Of a stretch of DNA of 64,000 nucleotides, positions 9,284-18,074 are shown piece after piece. The DNA comes from DATBQN01 sp963799925. Its GTDB lineage: Bacteria; Acidobacteriota; Thermoanaerobaculia; Multivoradales; UBA5704. A program made the translations under genes and the position numbers. The notes under the pieces were generated by a model that did not search any database, had not been told where the DNA came from, and worked only from the letters and a program-made list of their open reading frames with translations. The stretch spans positions 186,001 to 250,000 of the forward strand of contig CAWCYZ010000004.1 in assembly GCA_963799925.1 (NCBI GenBank). Direction: 5' to 3'. Position 1 is the stretch's first letter. Each line of letters begins with the position of its first letter.

Positions 9284-9976
9284 CTACTCGTCCCAGCGGA
9301 TCCCCGCCGGCGGCGAGAACTGCCCCGAGCGGGGCAGGCCGTGGTAGGCCTTGATCTCGAACCGGGTCAGGTTGCCCTCGCGGTCGTGATAGGAGACCTC
9401 GACCAGCCGCTGGCTGGCCGGATCGACGACGAAGGCGGCGTCGGCGAGCGCCTCGCTCTTGGCCGCCGGCCGCCCCTCCCGGGGGACGAGCGAGACGGCG
9501 AGCCGGCCGCCGTCGACCATCCGGCTGCTCGCCCGGTAGCGCCCCTTGAGGTCCTCGACGCCCAAGAGCAGCAGGTCGAGGCCGGGCTCGTTGTGGCGGT
9601 CGATGGGGTAGCGGCGGCCGGTCTTGTCCTCCGGGTTCCAGAAGTGGACCATGCCGCCGCAGAGGAGGAAGGTCTTCGGGTAGGGGCTCTGGTAGTCCCA
9701 GCGCAGGCAGTCCGGCAGCTCGAGCGACAGCCCGCCGCTCTCCGTCTCGCCCGCGGTGAAGCCGGCGGGGACGTAGACCTGGCTGAAGTCGGCGCCGGTC
9801 GGCCCGGCCGAGACCAGGCTCTGCCGCACCCCCTGGAGCACCGACCAGGGATCGGGGACGGCGGCCTGGCTCTGGGAGCTCTGGGGGCGGGAGACCTGGG
9901 CGCGGACGGCGCCGGTGCCGGCGAGGGCTAGCGCGAGGGCCGCCGCGGAGAGCTTGAATGCCGGGAATCGCCGCAT
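9284..9976 (-). CDS. LolA-like outer-membrane lipoprotein carrier
   Basis: A periplasmic protein of the LolA/LolB fold, which ferries lipoproteins between membranes. The 230-residue precursor has a clear signal peptide (cleavage near VRA-QV). The LolA-type strand pattern includes SLELPDCLRWDYQSPYPKTFLLCGG, followed by FWNPEDKTGRRYPID and a C-terminal RFEIKAYHGLPRSGQFSPPAG. The cysteines in the core strand are unusual for LolA and might form a disulfide. It stands alone between yajQ and an inserted toxin-like module. The assignment is to the fold family; the specific Lol role is likely but unproven. Confidence 0.72.
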   Translation of the reverse strand: MRRFPAFKLSAAALALALAGTGAVRAQVSRPQSSQSQAAVPDPWSVLQGVRQSLVSAGPTGADFSQVYVPAGFTAGETESGGLSLELPDCLRWDYQSPYPKTFLLCGGMVHFWNPEDKTGRRYPIDRHNEPGLDLLLLGVEDLKGRYRASSRMVDGGRLAVSLVPREGRPAAKSEALADAAFVVDPASQRLVEVSYHDREGNLTRFEIKAYHGLPRSGQFSPPAGIRWDE

Positions 9977-10148
9977 CGTCGATCCTCCTTGCGAGAGCTG
10001 GCTACGGGCGTCCGTGCCGGATTGGCCTCCGGCAGGGACGCCGCCGTCCCCGTCTGTCGTCGTGCCGGCGGTCGCCGGCCGCCGCCCGAGGGGGACGCCG
10101 TTCGGGGAGAGGGGCGGGGTGCAAGATCCCCGCCCGGGCGGCCTGCCG

Positions 10149-10183
10149 GGTAGCGGGTCCCTCGGCCAAACGGACCCACTACC
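10149..10183. terminator. Strong hairpin left of the inserted ImmA/DUF4411 module
   Basis: GGTAGCGGGTCC (10149-10160) pairs with GGACCCACTACC (10172-10183), 11 of 12 positions plus one G-T pair, around an 11-nt loop. No T-run follows. It directly abuts the degenerate purH-end repeat at 10184, so it may be a terminator or part of the element boundary. The rest of 9977-10354 holds only this hairpin, the repeat and the promoter area of the next gene. Confidence 0.5.
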
Positions 10184-10221
10184 GTCGCGCGGCGCCGCCC
10201 GGCTACTGGCGGACGTGCCGC
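10184..10221. repeat. Degenerate copy of the purH 3' end (left repeat of the module)
   Basis: 38 bp matching 12067-12104 at 34 of 38 positions. On the minus strand both copies read ...RH-x-R-x-stop in the same frame, that is, the last codons and TAG of purH. The second copy is the real purH end. An isolated purH tail here can only be explained by duplication, as when an element inserts at a gene end and leaves flanking direct repeats. Confidence 0.75.
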
Positions 10222-10354
10222 GATGCGCTCAGATCAGCGACCGAGTGCACGATCGCCTGCTGCGAGAAACGCCGTGCGGTGCTCCCGAGGCAAATTGATC
10301 TGGAGGGGGCCAGACACTAGACTGGCGGTGGTCCGAACTGGGTATGAGGATTCC

Positions 10355-11500
10355 ATGCCTCGCGTCGAAGTGAAACCGGAGCTGCTCCGCTGGGCGCGCG
10401 AGCGCGCGAGGTTCGACCTCGACGCGCTGACCCCTCGCTTTCCTGGGCTCCCGGCGTGGGAGAGCGGCGAGGCCCATCCGACGCTCAAGCAGCTCGAGAG
10501 CTTCGCGAAGGCGACGCACGCTCCTATCGGGTACTTTTTCCTCCCAGAGCCGCCTGTCGAGACGATTCCGATTCCGGACTTCCGCACGATGGGCAGCGGA
10601 CGCGTCGAACGACCGAGCCCCGACCTGCTCGATACGCTCTACCTCTGCCAACAGCGTCAAGAGTGGTACCGCGACTTCGCTCGCGCGGAAGGGGAACGGC
10701 CCCTTCCGTTCGTCGGATCCGCGCTCCTCGGGAGCGACGTCGAGCGCACCGCGGCCGAGATGCGGAGCGCGCTGGGGTTCGACCTCGACGAGCGCCGTCA
10801 GATGCCGAGCTGGACCGAAGCGCTCCGCCGCTTCATCGGCCAGGCGGATGAGCTCGGCGTTCTGGTGATGGTGAGCGGCGTCGTCGGCAGCAACAACCGA
10901 CGCCCGCTCGACCCGGAAGAATTCCGGGGATTCGCGCTTTCCGATATCCTGGCACCGCTCGTTTTCATCAATGGCGCCGACACCAAGGCGGCCCAGATGT
11001 TCACTCTCGCCCACGAGCTAGCGCATGTGTGGCTCGGACAGTCCGCGCTCTCGGACGTCGCACCGGACTCCGCTCCCTCGCACCGGGTCGAGGTCTGGTG
11101 CAATCGGGTCGCCGCCGAGCTACTGGTCCCCCTCGCCTTCCTCCGGGAGGAGTATCGGAGAGAATCTCCGTTGCGCGCGGAGCTCGACCGCCTGGCCCGG
11201 CGCTTCAAGGTGAGCACGTTGGTCGTCCTGCGCCGCATCTTCGACATCGGCGGCCTGAGTCGCGAGCAGTTCTGGGCTGCATATGAGACCGAGCTCGCGA
11301 GACTGCGTGCGCTGCCGCAGGGGAGCGGCGGCGACTTCTACCTGACGCTGGGAGCGCGTGCGAGCAAGCGGTTCGCCCGCGCGCTTGTCGCCAGCACGCT
11401 CGAGGGGCGATCTTCCTTCACCGAGGCGTTTCGCCTCCTCGGATTCAAGAAGATGGCGACCTTTCGTGATCTCGGGCAGAGGCTCGGGCTGGTCGTCTGA
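10355..11500 (+). CDS. XRE/ImmA-IrrE family protein (antitoxin-like regulator with zinc-peptidase motif)
   Basis: A 381-residue COG2856 protein. The N-terminal ~75 residues are a divergent helix-turn-helix (WARERARFDLDAL ... PTLKQLESFAKATHAPIGYFF). The middle is an ImmA/IrrE zincin domain with an intact HELAH (His220-His224) in MFTLAHELAHVWLG and a downstream NRVAAELLVP. Such proteins act as antitoxins or repressor-cleaving proteases. It overlaps the next ORF (DUF4411) by one base (TGATG), a pairing repeatedly proposed as a toxin-antitoxin system. The ATG at 10355 fits the family start. Base composition is slightly lower in GC than neighbours and the pair lies between purH-end repeats, so horizontal acquisition is likely. 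Confidence 0.85.
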   Translation: MPRVEVKPELLRWARERARFDLDALTPRFPGLPAWESGEAHPTLKQLESFAKATHAPIGYFFLPEPPVETIPIPDFRTMGSGRVERPSPDLLDTLYLCQQRQEWYRDFARAEGERPLPFVGSALLGSDVERTAAEMRSALGFDLDERRQMPSWTEALRRFIGQADELGVLVMVSGVVGSNNRRPLDPEEFRGFALSDILAPLVFINGADTKAAQMFTLAHELAHVWLGQSALSDVAPDSAPSHRVEVWCNRVAAELLVPLAFLREEYRRESPLRAELDRLARRFKVSTLVVLRRIFDIGGLSREQFWAAYETELARLRALPQGSGGDFYLTLGARASKRFARALVASTLEGRSSFTEAFRLLGFKKMATFRDLGQRLGLVV

Positions 11501-12021
11501 TGGCCTATTTGCTCGACGCCGATGTATTCATCCGCGCCAAGAATTTGCATTACGGCCTCGACTTCTGCCCGGCCTTCTGGGACTGGCTCATCGACGGCAA
11601 TGCCGCAGGCAAGGTATTCAGTATCGAGAAGGTCGGTGACGAGGTGCGGGCCGTCGCGGATGAGCTCTCGGAATGGGCTGAGGCGCGGGAAGCGACGTTC
11701 TTCCTCCGGCCAGAAGCGGCGGTTTTCCCGTCGCTCGCTACAGTCAGCGCATGGGCAGAGGGCCGACGGTACGAGCCGTCCGCGGTGAACACGTTCCTTC
11801 AGGTGGCCGACTACTATCTCGTCGCTCAGGCTCATGCGGGGGCCCATACCGTCGTCACTCACGAGATTCCTTCCGTATCGACCAGGAAAATCAAGATTCC
11901 GGATGCCTGCATCGGTCTAGGAATCAAATGCATGACGCCGTTCCAGATGCTGCGACTCGAAAGAGCGAGGTTCGTCCTCGGGCCGCAGCCGGGCCGCGGT
12001 GGGGGTGCCGGTCCACCCTAG
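11500..12021 (+). CDS. DUF4411 (PIN-like) protein, putative toxin partner
   Basis: A 173-residue protein of the DUF4411 family, related to PIN nucleases. It opens with YLLDADVFIRAKN (acidic residues Asp6 and Asp8, as in PIN active sites), then YGLDFCPAFWDWL, an acidic VADELSEWA stretch, VADYYLVAQA and a late TVVTHE with basic KIKIPDAC. It is translationally coupled to the upstream ImmA gene. The predicted role is a growth-inhibiting ribonuclease held in check by its partner; this follows from the family pairing, not from anything shown here. The last ~15 residues are glycine/proline-rich and may be read-through into flanking sequence. Confidence 0.8.
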   Translation: MAYLLDADVFIRAKNLHYGLDFCPAFWDWLIDGNAAGKVFSIEKVGDEVRAVADELSEWAEAREATFFLRPEAAVFPSLATVSAWAEGRRYEPSAVNTFLQVADYYLVAQAHAGAHTVVTHEIPSVSTRKIKIPDACIGLGIKCMTPFQMLRLERARFVLGPQPGRGGGAGPP

Positions 12022-12066
12022 CTCGTTCCGAAACCCAAAATACGTGTCCGCGGTGCCGATCCGCGC

Positions 12067-12104
12067 GTCACGCGGCGTCGCCCGGCTAGTGGCGGAAGTG
12101 CCGC
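12067..12104. repeat. purH 3' end (right repeat of the ImmA/DUF4411 module)
   Basis: The genuine end of purH plus 19 bp beyond its stop, matching 10184-10221 at 34/38 positions. The ~1.85 kb between the copies contains exactly the ImmA/DUF4411 pair and no integrase or transposase. Confidence 0.75.
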
Positions 12105-13641
12105 ACGCCGGTCAAGAGCATGGCGATGCCGTGCTCGTCGGCGGCGGCGATGACCTCCGGGTCGCGCTTGCTGCCGCCGGGCTGGACGACCGCCGTGACC
12201 CCCGCCGCGGCGAGGGCGTCGAGCCCGTCGCGGAAGGGGAAGTAGGCGTCGGAGGCGGCGGCGGTGCCGGCGGTGGGGAGCTGCGCCTTCTCGACCGCCA
12301 GGCGGCAGGAGTCGACGCGGCTCATCTGGCCGGCGCCGATCCCCACCGTGCCCTCGGCGTCGGCGAGCACGATGGCGTTCGACTTGACGTGGCGCGCCAC
12401 CCGCCAGGCGAGGTCGAGCGCCCGCCGCTCGTCGGGCGTCGGGGCGCGGCGGGTGGGGCAGGTCCAGGCGGCCGCGTCGTCCTCGCGCGTCGTCGGCGGT
12501 CTGGGCGAGGAAGCCGCCGGCGATCGAGCGGAGCTCGACCTCGCCGCCGGCGGGGAGCGGCGCTGCGAGGAGCCGCAGGTTCTTCTTCTCGCCGAGCCGG
12601 GCGAGGGCCGCGGCGTCGAACGCCCGGCGCGATCACCACCTCGGCGAAGAGCTCGGCGACGGCCGCCGCGAAGGCGCCGTCGGCCGGCCGGTTGAGCGCC
12701 ACGATGCCGCCGAAGGCCGACACCGGATCGGTGGCGAGCGCCCGCCCGTAGGCGGCGGCTGGATCGGCGCCGCGCCCCACCCCGCAGGGGTTGTTGTGCT
12801 TGACGATGGCGACCGCCGGCTCGGCGAACGCGGCGGCGACCCGCCGCGCCGCGTCGGCGTCGAGCAGGTTGTTGTAGGAGAGCTCCTTGCCGCCGAGCTG
12901 GCGGAAGCCGCCGAGCACGCCGGGGCCGTCGGTCCGCCGGTAGACGGCGGCGGCCTGGTGCGGGTTCTCGCCGTAGCGCGGGGTGAGGATGCGCTCGAGG
13001 CCGAGGGCGAGGTGCTGGGGGAAGGGCTCGGCCTCGCCCGGCGTCTCGGCGCCGATCTGCCCCGCGAGCCAGCCGGCGACCGCCGCGTCGTACTCGGCGG
13101 TGTGGCGGAAGGCCTTCGCCGCCAGGCGCCGGCGCGAGGGCTCGCGGGGGACAGCGCCGCCGCCCGCTTCGAGCGCCGCCAGCACCTCCGGGTAGTCCGC
13201 CGGATCGACCACCACCACGACCCCGCCGTGGTTCTTGGCCGCCGCCCGCACCATCGCCGGCCCGCCGATGTCGATCATCTCGATCGCCTGGGCGAAGGAG
13301 GCGCCGGTCGCCACCGTCTCGCGGAAGGGGTAGAGGTTGACCGCCACGAGGTCCATCGCGGCGATGCCGTGTGCCGCGAGCTGCTCCGCGTGGGCGGGCT
13401 TGGCGCGGTCGGCGAGGATGCCGCCGTGGATCGCCGGGTGGAGCGTCTTCACCCGGCCGTCCAGGATCTCCGGGAAGCCGGTCACCGCGGAGACCGAGAC
13501 CGCCGGCACCCCGGCCGCGGCCAGCGTGCGGAGCGTGCCGCCGGTCGAGACGATCTCGAAGCCGAGCCGGGCGAGGCCGCGGGCGAAGTCGGCGAGACCC
13601 CGCTTGTCGAAGACCGAGAGCAGGGCGCGGCGCGGCGTCAT
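12086..13641 (-). pseudogene. purH: Bifunctional AICAR transformylase/IMP cyclohydrolase, two frame breaks
   Basis: Catalyses the last two steps of IMP synthesis. The N-terminal cyclohydrolase domain (LLSVFDKRGLADFARGL, VSTGGTLRTL, KTLHPAIHGGIL) and the formyltransferase domain (RYGENPHQAAAVYR, KHNNPCGVG, DPVSAFGG) are intact up to VVIAPG near 12630. Reading then continues in a second frame (FDAAALARLGEKKNLRLL) to about 12488 and in a third to the end (AWTCPTRRAPT ... GVRHFRH). Both breaks are indels of one or two bases. Protein similarity is undisturbed on each side, so sequencing error is as likely as real loss; purH is rarely dispensable. ATG at 13639-13641 with AGGAGA upstream. Confidence 0.9.
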
Positions 13642-13690
13642 CGTGGCGTCTCCTGACGAATATAGGGCCAGATACAAGGGCCAAACCGAG

Positions 13691-13730
13691 GCCTCAATAT
13701 AGCGCAGCGCCATGGCGGCGCCGGCCCTCG
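13691..13730. repeat. 40-bp direct repeat, copy 1 (upstream of purH)
   Basis: Matches 15131-15170 at 38 of 40 positions. On the minus strand it ends with GCGCTATATTG, a plausible -10 (TATATT), about 50 bp before the purH start. The second copy is in the same position and orientation before the SRPBCC gene. The pair brackets the PfpI-like, FAD-fragment and SRPBCC genes. Confidence 0.8.
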
Positions 13731-13746
13731 GCCGAGCGCGGGTGAT

Positions 13747-14523
13747 CTATTTCCTGCGCGTCCGGCCGGCGGCCGCGCCCGCCGCCGCCGGCAGCGAGTC
13801 CGGCACCGCGGCCTGCTGAGGGTAGAAGATCGGCTCTTCAGGATCCCGGTGCCAGTCGTATTCGGCGGCCATGGCGGCCACTTCGGCGATGGCGCGGCCG
13901 GCGAGGCGCTCGACGAGATAGAAGGCCATGTCGGTGCCGGCGGAGACGCCGGCGGAGGTGACGTAGCGGCCCGCGTCGGCCCAGCGCGAGACGTTGTCCC
14001 AGTGGACGCGCGGGCCGAATCCGGCCACCCAGCCGAAGGCCGCGTGATTGGTGGCGGCCGGCTTGCCGTCGAGGAGCCCGGCGGCCGCCAGGACCGCGGC
14101 GCCCGTGCAGACGGACGACAGGATCGCGACCCGCTCGTCCATCGACCGCACCCAATCGAGGAGCGCACGCCGTTCCTCGGGGTGGTCGTCGGCGAGCAGG
14201 ACGCGCGTGCCGCTGCCGCCGGGGATCATCAGCAGGTCGATCGTCTGCTCGCGCGCCTCGTCACGAAAACAGTCCGGCGCCACCCGCGGACCGTTGGCGC
14301 TCTTCACCGGCGCCGGCGCCGCGGCTCCCCCGCCGTCCGGCTTGCACTGATTGGAGATGAGCACCACCTCGAACGGGTAGGGCGGCGGGCTGGAGTAGCC
14401 CGTGCCGAGGAAGCGCGCGATGGCGAACGCCTCGGTGAACCCCCACACGTCGATGGGCTCGAAGCCGTCGAACACCAGGATGCCGATGCGCAGCGTGCGG
14501 GGGAAACGATCCGCGTCACCCAT
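13747..14523 (-). CDS. DJ-1/PfpI family glutaminase-like protein
   Basis: A 258-residue class I glutamine amidotransferase-like protein of the DJ-1/PfpI superfamily. LRIGILVFDGFEPIDVWG opens the alpha/beta fold, LLMIPGGSGTR supplies the acidic turn region, and the nucleophile elbow SSVCTGAAVLAAAGLLDGKPAATNH carries the cysteine followed by the family histidine. Homologues of this layout include isonitrile hydratase-type enzymes and AraC-type regulators, but no helix-turn-helix domain follows here. The start is ATG 14523, overlapping the stop of a broken FAD-enzyme fragment. Lies within the segment bracketed by the 40-bp repeats. The reaction is unknown. Confidence 0.78.
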   Translation of the reverse strand: MGDADRFPRTLRIGILVFDGFEPIDVWGFTEAFAIARFLGTGYSSPPPYPFEVVLISNQCKPDGGGAAAPAPVKSANGPRVAPDCFRDEAREQTIDLLMIPGGSGTRVLLADDHPEERRALLDWVRSMDERVAILSSVCTGAAVLAAAGLLDGKPAATNHAAFGWVAGFGPRVHWDNVSRWADAGRYVTSAGVSAGTDMAFYLVERLAGRAIAEVAAMAAEYDWHRDPEEPIFYPQQAAVPDSLPAAAGAAAGRTRRK

Positions 14524-14656
14524 GGTCGCCGACCAGCAGCGCGGCCCGCGGCCGCAGGCTGGCGCTGAACCGCTTGTTGAAGCGCTTCTCGACGACCGCG
14601 CGATAGCGCGGATCGCCGGGGCCGATCGCGGGGGATTCGATCCGCGCGTCGTCCAC
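14516..14656 (-). pseudogene. N-terminal fragment of a possible FAD-linked oxidoreductase
   Basis: A 46-codon open frame from GTG 14656 to TGA 14516 includes DPRYRAVVEKRFNKRF. This looks like the beginning of berberine-bridge-type FAD-binding oxidoreductases, where a similar stretch precedes the FAD domain. Nothing of the FAD or substrate domain follows, so it would be a remnant. It overlaps the start of the PfpI-like gene (ATGGGTGA). The family guess rests on one short motif and is weak. Confidence 0.35.
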
Positions 14657-14657
14657 G

Positions 14658-15101
14658 CTAATCCGGGATCTCGGCCTCGACGAGCTTCGCCAGAAGAGTG
14701 AGCGACTCCTGCCAGCCGAGATAGCAAGCCTCGGGAGGAATGACGTCGGGCACCCCTTCCTGCACGATGCTCAGCTCGGTCCCGACGGAGACCTTCTTCA
14801 AGGTGACCGTCACCTGGAGCTCCCCGGGCAGGTTCGGGTCGTCGAATGCGTCCGTGTAGCGGATGCGTTCGTGCGGCACCAGCTCGAGGTACTTGCCGCC
14901 GAAGGAGTGGCTATGCCCGGTGGTGAAATTCGTGAACGACATCTTGTGGGTGCCGCCGACCTTGGCATCCAACTGGTGGACCTTGCCGGTGAATCCGTTG
15001 GGCGGCAGCCATTTGGCCATCGCGTCGGCGTCGAGGAACGCCCGATAGATCCTCTCGGGCGTCGCACGGAGCACGCGGTGAAGCCGGATGGTGTTTGGCA
15101 T
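14658..15101 (-). CDS. SRPBCC/AHSA1-like domain protein
   Basis: A 147-residue single-domain START-like (AHSA1) protein: RVLRATPERIYRAFLDADAMAKWLPPNGFTG at the front, FGGKYLELVPHERIRYTDAF in the middle and the typical C-terminal GWQESLTLLAKLVEAEIP helix. Such proteins bind hydrophobic ligands or act as stress-related chaperone-like factors. The ATG at 15101 is preceded by AAGGAA. A promoter-like 40-bp repeat (15131-15170) is just upstream, the same element as before purH. Stands with the PfpI-like gene in a bracketed segment; specific role unknown. Confidence 0.85.
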   Translation of the reverse strand: MPNTIRLHRVLRATPERIYRAFLDADAMAKWLPPNGFTGKVHQLDAKVGGTHKMSFTNFTTGHSHSFGGKYLELVPHERIRYTDAFDDPNLPGELQVTVTLKKVSVGTELSIVQEGVPDVIPPEACYLGWQESLTLLAKLVEAEIPD

Positions 15102-15130
15102 ACTTTCGATTCCTTCCCCCCTCTCGGGAG

Positions 15131-15170
15131 GCCCCAATATAGCGCAGCGCCGTGGCGGCGCCGGCCCTCG
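15131..15170. repeat. 40-bp direct repeat, copy 2 (upstream of the SRPBCC gene)
   Basis: See copy 1 at 13691-13730: 38/40 identical, same orientation, same distance class from a minus-strand start codon. The TATATT near its inner end could be the -10 of the SRPBCC gene. Confidence 0.8.
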
Positions 15171-15306
15171 AGGGCGAGGCCACAGCCCTCGGCGCATATG
15201 CGGAACGGTCTTTTTGTGTTGGCTGAAACGCGCCTGTACGATCCGGGCATCGCGCGGAACGTCCCGGCGAAGAGAGCGGCGCCAATGAGCTCCGCGGGGA
15301 GGCGCC

Positions 15307-18024
15307 TTGAGAGCACGGCAGGCGATCACGGCAGCGGTTCTCGGCTTCACGGCTTGCGCTCTGGCGGCCGGCGCTCTCGCCGGCTGCTCCGCGCTCCGCT
15401 CGAGCGGGGAGAGCGGCCGGCGGGGGCCGGCGGCCTCCGCCCGGGTCTCGCCCGACCGCGGCGAGGACGGACCGGAGGCGACCTTCGCCGCGGAGGCGCG
15501 CCGCTGGCGCCTGATGACCTGGCGGGACGAGGCCGGCGGCATCCCCAAGCAGGCGCTGGCGAAGGCGAGCCGCGAGCGGGCCGGGAACCTCGCCTACTGG
15601 GCGGCGCACGGCACGGCGGACAAGGCGCTGCTGCCCGCCGGCTGGACGTTCCGCGGCCCGGCGAACGTCGGCGGGCGCACGCGCGCCCTGCTCGTCGATC
15701 CGCTCGACCCGTCGATGCTCCTCGCCGGCTCGGTCGGCGGCGGCCTGTGGAAATCCGCCGACGCCGGCGCCCACTGGGCGCGGGTGGACGACTTCCTCCC
15801 CAACCTCGCGATCTGCAGCCTGGCGAGGGACCCGCAGGACCACCGGGTGATCTATGCCGGGACCGGCGAGGGGTTCTTCAACGCCGACGCCATCGACGGC
15901 GCCGGCATCTTCAAGTCGGTCGACGGCGGCGACACCTGGAGCCAGCTCCCCGGCACCGGCGCCTGGGACTCGGTCAACCGCCTCGCGATCTCGCCGACGG
16001 ACTCCAACCTGATCCTCGCCGCCACCCGCTACGGCGGCATCGAGCGGTCGACCGACGGCGGCGCGACCTGGAATCTCCCCACCTTCACCCAGGGCTCGTA
16101 CGACGTGGCCTTCTCACCCCACGATGGGACGAAGGCGGTCGCCGAGATCCTCGACTACGACTTCGTGGCCGACGACTGGTTCCATCGCGCGGTGTACTCG
16201 ACCGACGGCGGCGCCAGCTGGTCGCCGGCGGCGCCGCCCTTCGACCTCCTCTATGGCTTCTCCTCGCGCCTCGAGCTCGCCTACGCGCCCTCGAACGGCG
16301 ACATCGTCTACCTCAACTCGGGCGCCGACGGGCTCGTCTACCGCTCGACGGACGGCGGCCATACCTACAGCCCGCAGACCACCTCCGGCGCCACCGGCGC
16401 GAGCTGGTACAACGACACGCTGTGGGTCGATCCCACCAACCCGCAGGTCCTCGTCGCCGGCGGCACGCAGCTCTTCCGCAGCACCGACGGCGGCGCCACG
16501 CTGACCCAGATCACCGACGGCTACCTGCTGACCACCGAGCCGCACCCGGACCAGCACTGCGTCGTCGCCGACCCGCGCTACGACGGCGCCGCCCACCGCG
16601 CCGTCTACGCCTGCAACGACGGCGGCGTCTTCCGCGCCGACGACATCTACACCGCCAGCACGTCGGCGGGGTGGAGCAGCCTGAACCAGGGATACGAGAC
16701 GTCCCAGTACTACAGCGGCGCCGGCGACGGGCCGGCCGGGCTCTTCCTCGGCGGCACGCAGGACAACGGCACGCTGCGCCTGGCGGCGCCGGGCTCCGAC
16801 GCCCTCCTCTCGCTGGGCGGCGACGGCGGCTTCGTCGCCGTCGATCCGGCGGACCCTCGCTACGCCTATGGCGAGTACATCAACCTCTCGCTCGTCTTCC
16901 GCTCCGTCGACGGCGGTCAGACGATCGACACCTTCCTCGATCCCTCCCTGCCGGAGGGCGGGCAGGGGAACTTCATCGCCCCTTTCATCCTCGATCCCAA
17001 CCATCCCGGCCGCATGCTCGCCGGGGCCTACTCCCTCTGGAGGAGCGACGACGCGCGCACCGGCAGCCCGCCGAGCTGGCAGGCGATCCGCGGCGCCCGG
17101 CCGACGCAGGTGAGCGCCATCGCCGTCGCCCCCGGCAACTCCGACGTCGTCTGGGTCGCCTACAACGACGGCGCGGTCTACCGGACGGCCAACGCCACGG
17201 CGGCCCACCCGGTCTGGCAGACCGTCGACGACAACGGCGCCGCCGACCCGCTGCCCAACCGCATGCCGCTGCGCATCCTGATCGACCGGCGAAACTCCGC
17301 CTGGGTGTACATCGCCTTCGGCGGCTTCAGCTCCGGCAACCTGCAGCGCACGCTCGACGGCGGCGCCACCTGGTCCGCCCTGACCGGCACCGGGAGCGCC
17401 GCGCTGCCGGCGGCCCCGGTCCACGCCATCGCCCAGCACCCCACCCAACCGGACTGGCTCTACGCCGGCACCGAGGTCGGCGTCTTCTCGAGCCTGGACG
17501 GCGGCCAGAGCTGGGCCACCACGAACCAGGGGCCGGCCAACGTGGTGGTCGACGACCTCGGCTTCCTCAACAACTCCCACACCCTGCTCGCCGCCACGCA
17601 CGGCCGGGGCGTCTGGACCGCCGACGTCTCCGGCAGCCCCGACGCCGCCCTGGCGTTCTTCACCCTGCCGCCCTGCCGTCTCCTCGACACCCGCACTCCG
17701 GCCGGGCCCCTCGGCGGACCCGTCCTCGCCGCGGCGTCGGCGCGGGTGATCGCGGCCGGCGGCCACTGCGGCATTCCCGCCGCGGCGCGGGCGCTCGCCG
17801 TCAACCTCACCGTGGTGTCCCCGCGCTCGGCGGGGTTCCTCACCCTCTACCCCGGAGACCTCTCGCGCCCGCCGACCAGCGCGATCAACTTCCGGCCCGG
17901 CCAGGTGCGCGCCAACAACGCCGTCGTGCCCCTCGCCGCCGACGGCTCCGCCTCGCTCGCCGTCTTCAACGGCTCGGCCGGCACGACGGACGCGGTCGTC
18001 GACGTCAGCGGCTACTTCCAGTAG
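15307..18024 (+). CDS. Surface lipoprotein with BNR/sortilin-type beta-propeller repeats
   Basis: A 905-residue lipoprotein. The signal peptide ends in a lipobox (ALAGC, Cys26). From about residue 115 to 770 there are repeated sialidase-like turns (GGGLWKSADAGAHW, GIFKSVDGGDTW, GGIERSTDGGATW, LVYRSTDGGHTY) typical of BNR/VPS10 propellers. Residues ~785-905 form a separate C-terminal domain (CRLLDTRTPAGPLGG ... VVDVSGYF) known from exported proteins of Acidobacteriota and Actinobacteria, probably for surface retention or secretion. The TTG start at 15307 follows GGGGAGG. No catalytic sialidase residues are evident, so binding or structural roles are more likely than hydrolysis. Confidence 0.85.
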   Translation: MRARQAITAAVLGFTACALAAGALAGCSALRSSGESGRRGPAASARVSPDRGEDGPEATFAAEARRWRLMTWRDEAGGIPKQALAKASRERAGNLAYWAAHGTADKALLPAGWTFRGPANVGGRTRALLVDPLDPSMLLAGSVGGGLWKSADAGAHWARVDDFLPNLAICSLARDPQDHRVIYAGTGEGFFNADAIDGAGIFKSVDGGDTWSQLPGTGAWDSVNRLAISPTDSNLILAATRYGGIERSTDGGATWNLPTFTQGSYDVAFSPHDGTKAVAEILDYDFVADDWFHRAVYSTDGGASWSPAAPPFDLLYGFSSRLELAYAPSNGDIVYLNSGADGLVYRSTDGGHTYSPQTTSGATGASWYNDTLWVDPTNPQVLVAGGTQLFRSTDGGATLTQITDGYLLTTEPHPDQHCVVADPRYDGAAHRAVYACNDGGVFRADDIYTASTSAGWSSLNQGYETSQYYSGAGDGPAGLFLGGTQDNGTLRLAAPGSDALLSLGGDGGFVAVDPADPRYAYGEYINLSLVFRSVDGGQTIDTFLDPSLPEGGQGNFIAPFILDPNHPGRMLAGAYSLWRSDDARTGSPPSWQAIRGARPTQVSAIAVAPGNSDVVWVAYNDGAVYRTANATAAHPVWQTVDDNGAADPLPNRMPLRILIDRRNSAWVYIAFGGFSSGNLQRTLDGGATWSALTGTGSAALPAAPVHAIAQHPTQPDWLYAGTEVGVFSSLDGGQSWATTNQGPANVVVDDLGFLNNSHTLLAATHGRGVWTADVSGSPDAALAFFTLPPCRLLDTRTPAGPLGGPVLAAASARVIAAGGHCGIPAAARALAVNLTVVSPRSAGFLTLYPGDLSRPPTSAINFRPGQVRANNAVVPLAADGSASLAVFNGSAGTTDAVVDVSGYFQ

Positions 18025-18074
18025 AGCCTCCCAGCTCGGCGGGAAGCGGCGGTGGGAAGCGGCGGCGGGAGGCG

